From an uncultured Candidatus Saccharibacteria bacterium (lineage in GTDB: Bacteria > Patescibacteriota > Saccharimonadia > Saccharimonadales > Saccharimonadaceae), in the NCBI GenBank assembly GCA_946530965.1, contig CAMNAK010000001.1:248001-312000 (forward strand): a DNA stretch of 64,000 nucleotides. Direction: 5' to 3'. Position 1 is the first letter of the stretch. The number at the start of each line of letters is the position of its first letter. Positions 24,304 to 32,929 of this stretch are shown in pieces. The notes beneath the pieces were generated by a model that saw only the letters and a list, made by a program, of their open reading frames with translations, ran no database searches and was not told the origin of the DNA. The translations under genes and the position numbers were made by a program.

Positions 24304-25191
24304 ATGGCAAAGAAATTCAGCAAGCCGGAATTATCAAGGAAAATCAACGGAGATATTCCTTTTGATACCCCAAAAGACAACAAAGAAGAAGATAGTCGCA
24401 AGCGCCTAGATGTTGCATTGCTGAATTTTTATCCTCGCTATAGCCGTGGAGATTTACAAAAGTTCATCCGCCTTGGCCATGTTACTGTAAATGGCGAAGT
24501 CGAGACTATTTCTAGCACACTCGTCGATGATGATGCTGAGCTAGTACTGAGTCTCCCTGCTAACGATTCTGACCGCCCAGAAGTCATTTATGAAGACGAC
24601 AATGTAACCGTCTTCAACAAGCCAAAAGGCATGCTTTCAATTAAAAAGGGTGCATACGTTCCAGAAGCTTCCATTGATGATTTTGGCGAGATTGTACATC
24701 GCCTAGACCGCGATACGTCTGGCGTTATTATTACTGCCAAGAATCTTGAAACTAAAGGCTTTTTACAGAAGCAGTTCCAAGAGCGCCATGCGCACAAAGT
24801 TTATTACGCCATCACAACCAGCATTCCTCAGGTCCCACACGCAATTATTAGCGTTCCGCTAACTAGAAACCTCAAGCGTCCAACCACTTTCATTCCTGAT
24901 CCAGATGGTCGTGAAGCAATTACCGAATATGAAGTCATTAAGACTGGTGAAAAATACGCCCTTATCAAATTAAAGCCAAAGACTGGCCGCACTCATCAGT
25001 TGCGCATCCATCTTGCACACATTGGCTGCCCAATTCTTGGCGACCCAATCTATAATCCAAAAGGTCCAAAAGCCGACAGAATGTATCTCCATGCCGCATC
25101 GCTAGAGATTACCATTCCAGGCAAGCCTAACAACATCCGAAAAACCTTCGAAGCCAGCCTTCCGGAGCATTTTCTAGATGCACTTAAGTAG
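24304..25191 (+). CDS. RluA/RluD-family pseudouridine synthase
   Basis: The 295-residue protein has an N-terminal S4 RNA-binding domain (RLDVALLNFYPRYSRGDLQK onward, about 33-85) and the pseudouridine synthase domain with the catalytic motif HRLDRDTSG (about 137) and KTGRTHQLRIH (about 226). It isomerises uridines in rRNA; the site cannot be told from sequence. A TAAAAT box (24292-24297) lies 6 nt before the ATG, so the mRNA is probably leaderless. Confidence 0.92.
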   Translation: MAKKFSKPELSRKINGDIPFDTPKDNKEEDSRKRLDVALLNFYPRYSRGDLQKFIRLGHVTVNGEVETISSTLVDDDAELVLSLPANDSDRPEVIYEDDNVTVFNKPKGMLSIKKGAYVPEASIDDFGEIVHRLDRDTSGVIITAKNLETKGFLQKQFQERHAHKVYYAITTSIPQVPHAIISVPLTRNLKRPTTFIPDPDGREAITEYEVIKTGEKYALIKLKPKTGRTHQLRIHLAHIGCPILGDPIYNPKGPKADRMYLHAASLEITIPGKPNNIRKTFEASLPEHFLDALK

Positions 25192-25846
25192 CATTAAAGC
25201 TATAGATAATATCGTAGAAAAGTGCGGTTTTTGTATTTTTGATATTGCCGCAAATATCGACCAAAGCAAAATTCTGCCAAAATCCATACATATTAGGCCA
25301 GCGGACGACGAAAACTCAATCAAAATTGAGCAAATCCGCGATATCTCCGAGCTAACCAATACCAAGCAGCTACAAAGCATCTCGATTGTTATCGAAAATG
25401 CCGAGCTCATGACCTTATCCGCCAATAACTGCTTCCTGAAGAAGCTCGAAGAGCCCGGCGAGAATATTCACTACGTTTTCCTAACCAGTCAAAGCGGCAA
25501 GATCATCCCAACCATCCGTTCGCGCGCCTTTTTGTTCTATATTAACCGCGAGAAGTTTAGCCCAGACCACTACGATAAAGATATTTTCGAAGAAGCAAAG
25601 CTCTATCTAGCCGCGAAACCAGAAAAAATCGACGAAATAGCAAACAAAATAGCTAAAGACAAGAAAAATCCACCACGCATTCATGCTTTAAAGATGCTAG
25701 AAACTGCCATAGATCTCGCATTAGCAAGCTACAGCAAAACCTCGCAGAAAGCTTTCGCACAGAAAATAGAAAAACTAATTAACGCTCATCAAGCTATCAC
25801 TAATGGCGGAAACGTCCGTTTACAGCTAGTAGCAAACATGCTCTAG
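25178..25846 (+). CDS. holB: DNA polymerase III delta'-like clamp-loader subunit (short)
   Basis: The 222-residue protein matches the central part of delta': IEQIRDISELTNTKQ, then ENAELMTLSANNCFLKKLEEP and PTIRSRAF. The N-terminal P-loop region of longer delta' proteins is missing, although delta' does not need ATP hydrolysis. With DnaX (46504) it would form the clamp loader. It overlaps the pseudouridine synthase gene by 14 nt. Confidence 0.75.
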   Translation: MHLSSIKAIDNIVEKCGFCIFDIAANIDQSKILPKSIHIRPADDENSIKIEQIRDISELTNTKQLQSISIVIENAELMTLSANNCFLKKLEEPGENIHYVFLTSQSGKIIPTIRSRAFLFYINREKFSPDHYDKDIFEEAKLYLAAKPEKIDEIANKIAKDKKNPPRIHALKMLETAIDLALASYSKTSQKAFAQKIEKLINAHQAITNGGNVRLQLVANML

Positions 25847-25885
25847 GCATTTGGGCGATAAAAGAGCTTGTGATATAATAAACCT

Positions 25886-26755
25886 ATGTTAGCAGCAGTG
25901 CTTCTACTTGTATTATGTCTTTTTATTGTATTTTTCATACCCAATTATCATGGCGGCGAAAAGCAAAAAGTAGCCGAAAAAGACCCTCGTTTCAAGAAAC
26001 TATGGAACGTTGCTCAGACTGCAATCCGCGAAAAGAAACCAGTCCGCGCCGAAAAAGCCTTGCTTACAATCCTTCAATTTGACGAAAAGAATGCCGCAGC
26101 ATACAACCGCCTAGGTATTATTTATGCTAAGGAAAGAAAATACGACGAAGCTATCGAATGCTTCGAGATTGCTCAGAGCCTAGATAATAACGCATCTAGC
26201 CTTCATAACGTTGGTCTAATTTACTACGAAACAGGCAATTATGATAAAGCCGCTCAGGCTTTCGAGCATGCCCTAGAACTTGATGGCGGCGAGCCAGCAA
26301 GATACATCGCCTATGCAAAAGCTCTAGAAAAACTCGGCAAGCGCAGCAAAGCCATCGAATCCCTCGAAGGCGCATACGAACTTAAGCCAGATACAGCCAT
26401 CTTGAAGCATCTTTTGCAGTTCTACGAAAACAATAACGACGAAAAGAATATCGAGCTAACCAAGCAGCGTATCCAAAGAACCGCGCAAAGAGAGAAGAAG
26501 CTTTTTGGTTTCACAATCGATAGTACGAGCGAAAAAATGGCAAAGAGCAGCGATCGCAAATCAATCAGCAAAGAAGAACGCGCTCAGCTCGCAAAGCAAG
26601 TCAAAGAAGAGCACAAGAAAGCCAAAGAATTAAAGGCCCAAAAGAAAGCAGAAGCAAAGAAAGCTGCTGCTATTGCTAAGGCCGCAAAGAAAACTAGCGG
26701 ACAGAACGCCCGCGTAGCCAACAAAAAGCTTCCCAAAAATAAGAAAATAGTATAG
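25886..26755 (+). CDS. Membrane-anchored TPR protein
   Basis: The 289-residue protein has an N-terminal transmembrane helix (1-18) and about four tetratricopeptide repeats (about 60-195; for example AAAYNRLGIIYAKERKYDEA). A Lys/Ala-rich, probably disordered tail follows. TPRs mediate protein contacts. TATAAT (25874-25879) lies 6 nt before the ATG, so the mRNA is probably leaderless. Confidence 0.85.
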   Translation: MLAAVLLLVLCLFIVFFIPNYHGGEKQKVAEKDPRFKKLWNVAQTAIREKKPVRAEKALLTILQFDEKNAAAYNRLGIIYAKERKYDEAIECFEIAQSLDNNASSLHNVGLIYYETGNYDKAAQAFEHALELDGGEPARYIAYAKALEKLGKRSKAIESLEGAYELKPDTAILKHLLQFYENNNDEKNIELTKQRIQRTAQREKKLFGFTIDSTSEKMAKSSDRKSISKEERAQLAKQVKEEHKKAKELKAQKKAEAKKAAAIAKAAKKTSGQNARVANKKLPKNKKIV

Positions 26756-26769
26756 AATATAAACATTAC

Positions 26770-26845
26770 GCCGCAATAGCTCAGTTGGTAGAGCAGCCGC
26801 CTTGTAAGCGGCAGGTCATCAGTTCAAGTCTGATTTGCGGCTCCA
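26770..26845 (+). tRNA. tRNA-Thr (anticodon TGT)
   Basis: The 76-nt cloverleaf has acceptor GCCGCAA with TTGCGGC, anticodon stem GCCGC/GCGGC with loop CTTGTAA, T-arm loop TTCAAGT, and encoded CCA. A terminator follows at 26864. Confidence 0.95.
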
Positions 26846-26863
26846 TGCGAATAAGAAGCGAGC

Positions 26864-26888
26864 AATAAAAAACGCTCGCGTTTTTATT
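26864..26888 (+). terminator. Terminator after tRNA-Thr
   Basis: AATAAAAAACGC and GCGTTTTTATT form an AT-rich stem with a two-base loop and a T run in the right arm. Confidence 0.7.
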
Positions 26889-26894
26889 GGAGCT

Positions 26895-26973
26895 TATTTG
26901 AGCATGCAGGCAAATATCAAAAATGTTTGCTTACTCCTGCGAGAGTCAAAACGGGTAAAGATACCCGTATTTT
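26895..26973 (+). ncRNA. Possible small RNA with terminator
   Basis: A long hairpin (TGCAGG with CCTGC, inner CAAATAT with ATGTTTG, 26905-26942) is followed by ACGGGTA/TACCCGT and a T-rich tract (26951-26973). No coding potential is evident. It could be a short independent RNA or a processed tail of the tRNA-Thr transcript. No clear promoter is seen. Confidence 0.3.
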
Positions 26974-27003
26974 TATGTCTTAAGTATTTAAAAAGTGTAT
27001 GCT

Positions 27004-27082
27004 TTAACTTGCCATTTCGGAAAGTTAATACACCTTAGCATTATTGGCTCATCTGTTAAAACTTTCCATTTTGGCAAGTTAA
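27004..27082. repeat. Long imperfect inverted repeat
   Basis: Arms 27004-27026 and 27060-27082 pair through TTAACTTGCCA/TGGCAAGTTAA and GGAAAGTT/AACTTTCC, with a 4x4 internal mismatch. The loop is about 33 nt. It lies in the 364-nt gap between tRNA-Thr and the 27210 gene, where I see no gene. Its role is unknown. Confidence 0.6.
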
Positions 27083-27209
27083 TCCATATATAGCGAAGCA
27101 AAATAGCCTACAGCAAAAAAACTAGAACAAGTCTACAAAATTGACTAAACACCCTAAAAATGATATAATATACGAATACGTTTCTATTCATCAGATTAGG
27201 AGGGATATT

Positions 27210-27656
27210 ATGAATAAAACGATAGCTCTTACCATCCGGAATGGTAGATGCACAGGAAAGGCAATTGTCAATGTCGCCTACGAAACCAAAGACTTCGGCG
27301 AGATGCTTGCTTCGTCCGATCCAACCACCAAATACCTCGTACTCTTCGACCCCAAGACCAAGACAATCTATGTCGACAATCGAGCGGACGCAAAGTACAA
27401 GACTTTTGCGGCTCTACACGAAGAAATCTGCTGCGGTGGCTTACACAGCGACCTTATCAGTCTCAAAGACGTCGATGCAACGCAGAGATGCCGCGAAGTC
27501 GAGAAGTTCATCGCAAGTGCCTGCGGAGATTACGGACGGGAATACCTCAAGAAGCGAAAAGCAATGTTCGAGTACATCATCAACGAGAAACTCAACAACG
27601 ACCCCGCACTTACGGTAACCCTGGACTGGATCAACGAAGCCCTGACATCTACCTAA
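27210..27656 (+). CDS. Hypothetical protein
   Basis: This 148-residue protein is not recognised. It appears soluble and alpha/beta at the N-terminus (about 1-65) with a helical C-terminus, and it has Cys/His clusters (HEEICCGGLH near residue 71, later CREV and CGDYG). These are suggestive of metal binding but not of a classical HExxH protease. The start is fixed by TAGGAGGGATATT and by a TATAAT box near 27165; the longer frame from 27141 is rejected. A terminator follows at 27662. Confidence 0.65.
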   Translation: MNKTIALTIRNGRCTGKAIVNVAYETKDFGEMLASSDPTTKYLVLFDPKTKTIYVDNRADAKYKTFAALHEEICCGGLHSDLISLKDVDATQRCREVEKFIASACGDYGREYLKKRKAMFEYIINEKLNNDPALTVTLDWINEALTST

Positions 27657-27661
27657 TTCCA

Positions 27662-27690
27662 GCCCGCCACTCATGGCGGGCAATTCTTTT
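27662..27690 (+). terminator. Terminator after the 27210 gene
   Basis: GCCCGCCA and TGGCGGGC pair around CTCA and are followed by AATTCTTTTCTTT. Confidence 0.85.
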
Positions 27691-27748
27691 CTTTCGAACC
27701 TATAGAACTCTTTATTTTTCTTAAATCTTTTGCTAAAATAAACATATC

Positions 27749-27834
27749 GCTGGGATAGCGAAGTGGTCAAACGCATCAGACTGTAAATCTGCCGGCTCAC
27801 GCCTTCGTAGGTTCGACTCCTACTCCCAGCACCA
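27749..27834 (+). tRNA. tRNA-Tyr (anticodon GTA)
   Basis: The 86-nt type II tRNA has acceptor GCTGGGA with TCCCAGC, anticodon loop CTGTAAA (GTA), a long variable arm (CCGGCTCACGCCTTCG) and encoded CCA. A TAAAAT -10 box lies at 27733-27738. Confidence 0.95.
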
Positions 27835-27840
27835 AAAGAA

Positions 27841-27870
27841 AACCCCGAACTTAGGTTCGGGTTTTTCTTT
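27841..27870 (+). terminator. Terminator after tRNA-Tyr
   Basis: AACCCCGAAC and GTTCGGGTTT form a stem around a TTAG loop, followed by T-rich sequence. Confidence 0.85.
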
Positions 27871-27999
27871 TGTTCTGAACCAAGCAATTCTTGAAAAGAA
27901 TTGCGCTCTCATACTTCGCTCATAATAAGTAAATCATAAACGAAGAGTGCATTAACTTAGAAATAGTTATAGAATATAACAAATATAGGAGCAAGAAAG

Positions 28000-29430
28000 A
28001 TGAAAAGATATATAATTACGGCCCTAGCTTGCACTGGTCTCATAGCGACTATCGGTTTTGCATTTATTAATCTTCATAAAGATTCCGAGGAATCTGAAAT
28101 AGTTGGAAAAGATTTCGAATGGTACAAGGCTTACGTAGATAAGTATTTATACATGGATAATGTTGGACTAAATATATTTAGAGATGGCCTTACCGAAGAG
28201 GCGAAATTATATATTACTTGGACCAAGTTTACGCCTACGAACTACAATAGTTTTTCATATGACGAAATCAACGAAGTATATAAGTCACTATTCGAAGGTA
28301 ATTTGCCAAAAGAAAACATAGAGAACAAAAAGTATTGTATGTCTATTTATGACTACGACGAAAAAGATAATACTTTCAAAGCCCGACCTATCGCAATGGG
28401 ATGCGGAGGCACAGATCCAACGCCAAGATATTCTTCAATTTCGAAAATAGAAGACTTCGGCAACTACTTTGTAGCAGAGGTAGCTTTTGGAAAAGGCGAA
28501 CTAGAAGAGAGCTCATATTTCGTTAGCAACAATACAAGCTTTCAGCTACCACTAATCAATAATGAAACCGTAGAAATAAAATGCGATTACGAAAACTGCG
28601 ACAATGAATTCATTTCTAGATATAGCAAATTAAAAAAATATTATTTTACCTTTACTAAAAAAGGGGACGATTACGTTCTTAAAGACCTAAGCAATACTCT
28701 TGAAGAGAAGAAGCAAACAATAGAACCCTATGTTATTTCATTTAGTAGGCACCCTCAATCGTGGTACTTAGAAAATACAGAAAACCAAATAGTTGCAGAT
28801 GATAATTACAATATTTTTAATAGCAATGGCGAAATAGACGACAAGATAAAAATCTATATGTCTATAGATAAACAAAATAAATACACTGATTATCTAAACG
28901 CCAATGATAACTACGAAGAATTAACAGGCGAATATCTAAAGAAACAAAACTACTCTTTGGACAATTGCTATGATTTAGAATTTCAAAATCGAGACGAATT
29001 ATTAAGCGACGAAATGGGTTACCATTACGAATCGGGCGCTTTTAAAAACAAAAAGGCAAAAAAATTGGACGAATGGCGCAAGGATTGTAATACGAACAAA
29101 ACAGGCACGATACGAATCAGTAAGGTAAAAAGTGTAACCGAAAACAATGATGGATATATAGCTGAAGTCGAATACCTTGAAGCCAGCATAAAAACAAACG
29201 AAGAAACATCCGAGGTATGGTATGAGCTAGATCTCAAAAATAATAAAGAAAAAATAGAATGCGGCTACGACAAGAATAGCTGCAAGGCAGAAAAAGTAAA
29301 AAAATTCTTCGAAGAAAATAAGCAAAAAGTTAAACTATATACTTTAAAATTCAATACCAACAAAGAAAGAGAAGTATTGAAATCTATTGAGCTAATAGAA
29401 GACTATCAAGACAAGGCGAAACAGCATTAA
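28000..29430 (+). CDS. Hypothetical secreted or membrane-anchored protein
   Basis: This 476-residue protein has an N-terminal hydrophobic helix (about 5-25, possibly a signal peptide, with a weak ALAC lipobox-like site). A long hydrophilic region follows, rich in Asn, Lys, Glu, Asp and Tyr, with Cys residues in short motifs. Two halves with similar phrases (YISF/LKFN and EEKK) suggest an old internal duplication, which I cannot prove. The gene is markedly more AT-rich than its neighbours, suggesting transfer. No family is recognised. Confidence 0.6.
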   Translation: MKRYIITALACTGLIATIGFAFINLHKDSEESEIVGKDFEWYKAYVDKYLYMDNVGLNIFRDGLTEEAKLYITWTKFTPTNYNSFSYDEINEVYKSLFEGNLPKENIENKKYCMSIYDYDEKDNTFKARPIAMGCGGTDPTPRYSSISKIEDFGNYFVAEVAFGKGELEESSYFVSNNTSFQLPLINNETVEIKCDYENCDNEFISRYSKLKKYYFTFTKKGDDYVLKDLSNTLEEKKQTIEPYVISFSRHPQSWYLENTENQIVADDNYNIFNSNGEIDDKIKIYMSIDKQNKYTDYLNANDNYEELTGEYLKKQNYSLDNCYDLEFQNRDELLSDEMGYHYESGAFKNKKAKKLDEWRKDCNTNKTGTIRISKVKSVTENNDGYIAEVEYLEASIKTNEETSEVWYELDLKNNKEKIECGYDKNSCKAEKVKKFFEENKQKVKLYTLKFNTNKEREVLKSIELIEDYQDKAKQH

Positions 29431-29459
29431 ATCTATACTATATCAGAAAGAAAGATAAT

Positions 29460-29810
29460 CTATTTCTTAATCTTCGCCATCTTCTTCAAGCTACATTTCT
29501 TACACCTATACTGCGGATGTTTATCCTCAGTGCGATCATAATTCCCCCAAGAAACAATCCTGTATCCACGCTTTTTCTTGCCGCAATCGTAGCATTTTAC
29601 GTGATCCTTAATTTCCCAAAGCGGCACATCGCTCTTCTTTTTAAAGATAATCTTGTCCACCCAAAAGAAAATCAGGCCGCCAATAAAATTGGCAATAATC
29701 GTAGCCCACAAAGTCGACATATTAGATAGCAACTTCAAGACAATCGCCAAGATTGGAGTGCTCAACTGCCAACGAATAAGATATAAGGAATACTTCTTTG
29801 CTAACTCCAT
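29460..29810 (-). CDS. Small membrane protein with zinc ribbon
   Basis: The 116-residue protein has two membrane helices (about 15-50) and a cytoplasmic zinc ribbon (CYDC near 74 and CKKC near 104). The helices (ANFIGGLIFFWVDKIIF) resemble half of a GtrA-like domain. The start is the ATG at 29810, preceded by GGAGG with a 5-nt spacer; the TTG at 29822 would place that site inside the gene. Function unknown. Confidence 0.65.
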   Translation of the reverse strand: MELAKKYSLYLIRWQLSTPILAIVLKLLSNMSTLWATIIANFIGGLIFFWVDKIIFKKKSDVPLWEIKDHVKCYDCGKKKRGYRIVSWGNYDRTEDKHPQYRCKKCSLKKMAKIKK

Positions 29811-29884
29811 AATAACCTCCAAATAATATAACTAATATAATAGCACAAGCCTTACCTGTATTTCTTGATATAATCATAAATACA

Positions 29885-30595
29885 ATGCACGCAATAATCC
29901 GTCTAGGTCAAGGAAAGTTTTATACCTCAGCAGTTTTCGGTAAATACCATGACGAAAATGGCGATTATTATATTGTTTACGATCAAACAAAAACAAAACT
30001 AGTCAAAATCCATAGCATCAATACTAACCTCCTAGACAGAAGTCTCGCATCCCGTATTATTATCTTCGACGATAGTGATATTGGCTGGAAGTTCGAAATG
30101 GGCTCAAACCGCAAATACGGAGGCCTCAGCTTCTTATCCAAAAACGAAGCACTAAACCTAGTAAAATCGGGCAAAATGCCAGGGCTACCAAGCACACTCG
30201 CTACAGAATGTCAGCTGGCAGACAACGCAACAGTACTTCCAAAATGGTTCACAGTTGCGTCAGAAAGGGAAGCGGAGCGCCTCAAAATCATTTCTGACGG
30301 CTTCAAGGACGCCTTTGTTTCTGAGTGCCAAAAGCATACCAAAACCGGAGATATTCGCGTTCTATTCGAAGGTCTACCAGGCTATCAGCTAGAATTAATC
30401 TTCACGGGCGATGCCTACTGCCACCTTCACGATCCAGAACAAGACCAGCCATGGTGGTACGATTCCTTAATCGAGTATAAAAACGGCTATATATATTTGA
30501 TAGATTCAGCTGAGGCTAGCATCTCCCAATTCTTCAACTGGAGCACAGACTGCTTCCGCGCCAAAAAACTATTTTATAGAATTCATATTCTATAG
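29885..30595 (+). CDS. Hypothetical cytoplasmic protein
   Basis: This 236-residue protein is not recognised. It is soluble with mixed alpha/beta character and a Trp/Tyr-rich C-terminal part (DQPWWYDSL, FNWSTDCF). A TATAAT box (29869-29874) lies 10 nt before the ATG, so the leader is only a few bases. The next gene has its own promoter. Confidence 0.6.
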   Translation: MHAIIRLGQGKFYTSAVFGKYHDENGDYYIVYDQTKTKLVKIHSINTNLLDRSLASRIIIFDDSDIGWKFEMGSNRKYGGLSFLSKNEALNLVKSGKMPGLPSTLATECQLADNATVLPKWFTVASEREAERLKIISDGFKDAFVSECQKHTKTGDIRVLFEGLPGYQLELIFTGDAYCHLHDPEQDQPWWYDSLIEYKNGYIYLIDSAEASISQFFNWSTDCFRAKKLFYRIHIL

Positions 30596-30597
30596 AT

Positions 30598-30663
30598 TGA
30601 CATATATACCTTTTTGATGCATAATATCATCTATCGTTTTATGCGATAGTTCTTCGAAAAGGA
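30598..30663 (+). promoter_or_regulatory. Promoter and hairpin leader of the 30673 gene
   Basis: TTGACA (30598-30603) is followed after about 19 nt by TAATAT. The leader then has CTATCG/CGATAG as a hairpin and AAAAGGAGGTG before the ATG. Confidence 0.6.
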
Positions 30664-30672
30664 GGTGTAAAC

Positions 30673-30891
30673 ATGGGAAAAGTCATTTTTGGCATTAGCC
30701 TCGTACTTGCTGCAGCCGCTGGCGTTATGCTTTATTGCGTATGCAAAGGCGGAGACAAGGAAGATGACATTGATTTCGACTTTACTCCGAGTAACCCCGA
30801 AGAGGGCGAAAACGATTTCGATATCGATGTTAACGTACCTGAGGAAAGCGGCGAGGAAAACACTGCAGAAACAGAAGAAGAGGAGTCTTGA
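30673..30891 (+). CDS. Small single-pass membrane protein with acidic tail
   Basis: The 72-residue protein has one N-terminal transmembrane helix (about 3-24) with two Cys at its end (YCVCK), then a very acidic tail (Asp/Glu-rich, about 30-72). With a basic N-terminus the tail could be inside or outside. It has its own promoter, AAGGAGGTG site and terminator. No family is recognised. Confidence 0.65.
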   Translation: MGKVIFGISLVLAAAAGVMLYCVCKGGDKEDDIDFDFTPSNPEEGENDFDIDVNVPEESGEENTAETEEEES

Positions 30892-30946
30892 GTTTTATAA
30901 GCTCCCCACATAATTCATTTTCGAAAACACCATCCTATTATTATTA

Positions 30947-30974
30947 CCCCACGCTTCTCCGTGGGGATTTTTTT
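30947..30974 (+). terminator. Terminator after the 30673 gene
   Basis: CCCCACG and CGTGGGG pair around a 6-nt loop and are followed by seven Ts. Confidence 0.85.
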
Positions 30975-31064
30975 GTAAAATTTCTCAAATCTCTAGAGTT
31001 TTGATTGGTTATCATATAAAATCTGTCTAAAGGGTGAGTACATTACACAGAAGGGGTGATATGA

Positions 31065-31826
31065 ATGAGCAAAAACAAGAAAACTAGCGGCGAAGCTTTA
31101 ACTCTCGACCAGAGAGCAAAGGTATTCTGCCAGATTTTCAACACTTTGCTTGAGTCAAATACCGTAAACCGCATGGGATTTCTTGCACTTGGATACGTTT
31201 CTAACTCAGACGACATCCAGGAATTTTCCGCTTCGGAACGCTGCGAGTCCGATAGTGAGCACATGATCAGCTTTGTATGGGCTGCATGGCTCATGGGAGC
31301 GCTCTTCAAAGACGAACTCCCTGGATTCAAGCCCGGAAAGGTTAAATATATCGGGGCATTACATGATGGCGCCGAATACCTGATTGGCGGCGACATTCCC
31401 GACGACGGCAACCGCAACAACGAGCTGAAGGACGAGCGCGAGCTCGAAGCCATGAAGCTCCTCGTTAAAGACTTGCCCAAGAAAGCTCGTAAGAAGGCCA
31501 TTAAAGCCTTCGCGGACTTCCAGAAGAAAGACAGTTACGCTTACGTTATCGACAAAATGCTGTTTCCTCTCGTTCAGCTCTGGCGAATCAAGCAGGGTTG
31601 GCCCGAAGGCAGCATGAAGACAAAGGAAAGTTTCGGTATCCTCACGGGTACCGACGCTGATTTTATGAAGATTACCGAATCAGACGAACCGGTTATCGTC
31701 ACAACCGCTCACACGCTGTCCATCACTAAAGGGAAACCTGGATATGATGTTGCATGCGCAATTATCAAGGCTCAGTTCGCTGAGGCCGAAAAGGAAATTC
31801 CCGATTCGCTGATGAACTTGTTCTAA
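31065..31826 (+). CDS. HD-domain phosphohydrolase-like protein
   Basis: The 253-residue protein carries the HD-superfamily metal ligands: His in SDSEHMISF (about 66), the HD pair in ALHDGAEYLIGGDIP (about 100), and a later Asp near 165. The arrangement resembles YfbR-type 5'-deoxynucleotidases, so a nucleotide phosphohydrolase role is likely but unproven. A GAAGGGGTGAT site precedes the ATG, and the gene uses CCC/CCT for proline, unlike chromosomal housekeeping genes. It is monocistronic with its own terminator. Confidence 0.7.
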   Translation: MSKNKKTSGEALTLDQRAKVFCQIFNTLLESNTVNRMGFLALGYVSNSDDIQEFSASERCESDSEHMISFVWAAWLMGALFKDELPGFKPGKVKYIGALHDGAEYLIGGDIPDDGNRNNELKDERELEAMKLLVKDLPKKARKKAIKAFADFQKKDSYAYVIDKMLFPLVQLWRIKQGWPEGSMKTKESFGILTGTDADFMKITESDEPVIVTTAHTLSITKGKPGYDVACAIIKAQFAEAEKEIPDSLMNLF

Positions 31827-31845
31827 ACCTCACCCTATACTTTAA

Positions 31846-31874
31846 AGCCCTCTCTTAGGAGAGGGCTATTTTTA
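31846..31874 (+). terminator. Terminator after the HD-domain gene
   Basis: AGCCCTCTC and GAGAGGGCT pair around TTAG and are followed by ATTTTTAT. It faces the end of the prsW-like gene. Confidence 0.85.
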
Positions 31875-32882
31875 TATTACGGTTGGATTTATATCAGTTT
31901 TTGGCGCTTCGGTATTTTGCAGCTCAGCAGTTAACGGCGTAGCATTAACTGGAGTAATGGTAGCAGGCGCGACATTTGCCGTATTTGCAGGAGTCGTTTC
32001 TATTGGGGTTGCACTAAGCACTGGTGGCAAATCTGCAGGCTTCGCTACTACCGGAACAGGACTGACAACAGGCGCATTCACGGCCGGAACCGCACCATAA
32101 GTAACCACTGTACTCTGTACAAAATTAACTTCTTCTAGAATATTTTTACCGTAGAAATCTGTTTTAATCTGAGAAGTCCTATTAATCAGAACTAGAGCAA
32201 TCGAAATCGCAAAGATAAAGCTAAGAATAAACAATGCGATATATAACACCGAGTTAGCATTATTGCCAAGATAACCAGAAGCCGTAGACATCATCAAAGC
32301 CCAGTCATAAACCGTATGTACGAACACTGGCATCACTAGCGCAAGAACTACATTGCCAGTATATCCTACAGACTTCTTAATTTTTGCCTCTTTTGCTTTG
32401 CCAATGAAGTAACCCATAATCACACCAAACATGGCATGACCAGGAATAGAGAATATTGCACGTCCAATCACAGTAGTAATAACACCGCTAATTGCGGTAC
32501 TACTCATGACGTAAAGGAAGTTTTCAACAAAAGCAAAGCCAAGCGAACTATATACGCAGTAAACTATAGCATCGTAACGACAGTCAAACTCAGCATTCTT
32601 CATCGCAAGCAGCATCACGCCAGAAAGTTTCATACCTTCTTCGATCAATGCAATACCAAGAAATACATACGTAAACATCAGGCCAGGATTAGTAGTGCTA
32701 TCAACTGGAACAAAATAGCCCATAAACATTTCAAGGAAAAGTACAGATACAGAGCTCAAACATCCATAGATAAAAATCTTCCTAAGAAGCGAGCGTGGCT
32801 CTTTTACTAAATCCTTTTTGTTTACATAATACAAGACGCCAAGCACAGGAAGAGCCGCAAGAAGTACGATAATGTATAGCAT
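31872..32882 (-). CDS. PrsW-family intramembrane metalloprotease
   Basis: The 336-residue protein has about eight membrane helices and the PrsW motifs: IEEGMK (EExxK type), FAFVENFLY (ExxxY type) and the His residues in SIPGHAMFG and VFVHTVYDW. PrsW in Bacillus clips anti-sigma factors. A Pro/Ala/Val-rich tail of about 80 residues ends the protein. The longer frame begins with TTG at 32912, but TATAAT (32889-32894 on the minus strand) is 6 nt before the ATG at 32882, so that ATG is the likely start of a leaderless mRNA. Confidence 0.85.
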   Translation of the reverse strand: MLYIIVLLAALPVLGVLYYVNKKDLVKEPRSLLRKIFIYGCLSSVSVLFLEMFMGYFVPVDSTTNPGLMFTYVFLGIALIEEGMKLSGVMLLAMKNAEFDCRYDAIVYCVYSSLGFAFVENFLYVMSSTAISGVITTVIGRAIFSIPGHAMFGVIMGYFIGKAKEAKIKKSVGYTGNVVLALVMPVFVHTVYDWALMMSTASGYLGNNANSVLYIALFILSFIFAISIALVLINRTSQIKTDFYGKNILEEVNFVQSTVVTYGAVPAVNAPVVSPVPVVAKPADLPPVLSATPIETTPANTANVAPATITPVNATPLTAELQNTEAPKTDINPTVI

Positions 32883-32929
32883 ACTAATATTATACATTAG
32901 CATAATGCCCAAAATGATATAATTAACTC

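Noticed and set aside
26835-27038. Short ORF overlapping the end of tRNA-Thr
   Set aside because: It starts inside the tRNA, crosses two terminators, has no ribosome site and no recognisable content.
27141-27209. N-terminal extension of the 27210 protein
   Set aside because: The extension contains the TATAAT box and the AGGAGG site, so translation from 27141 is implausible.
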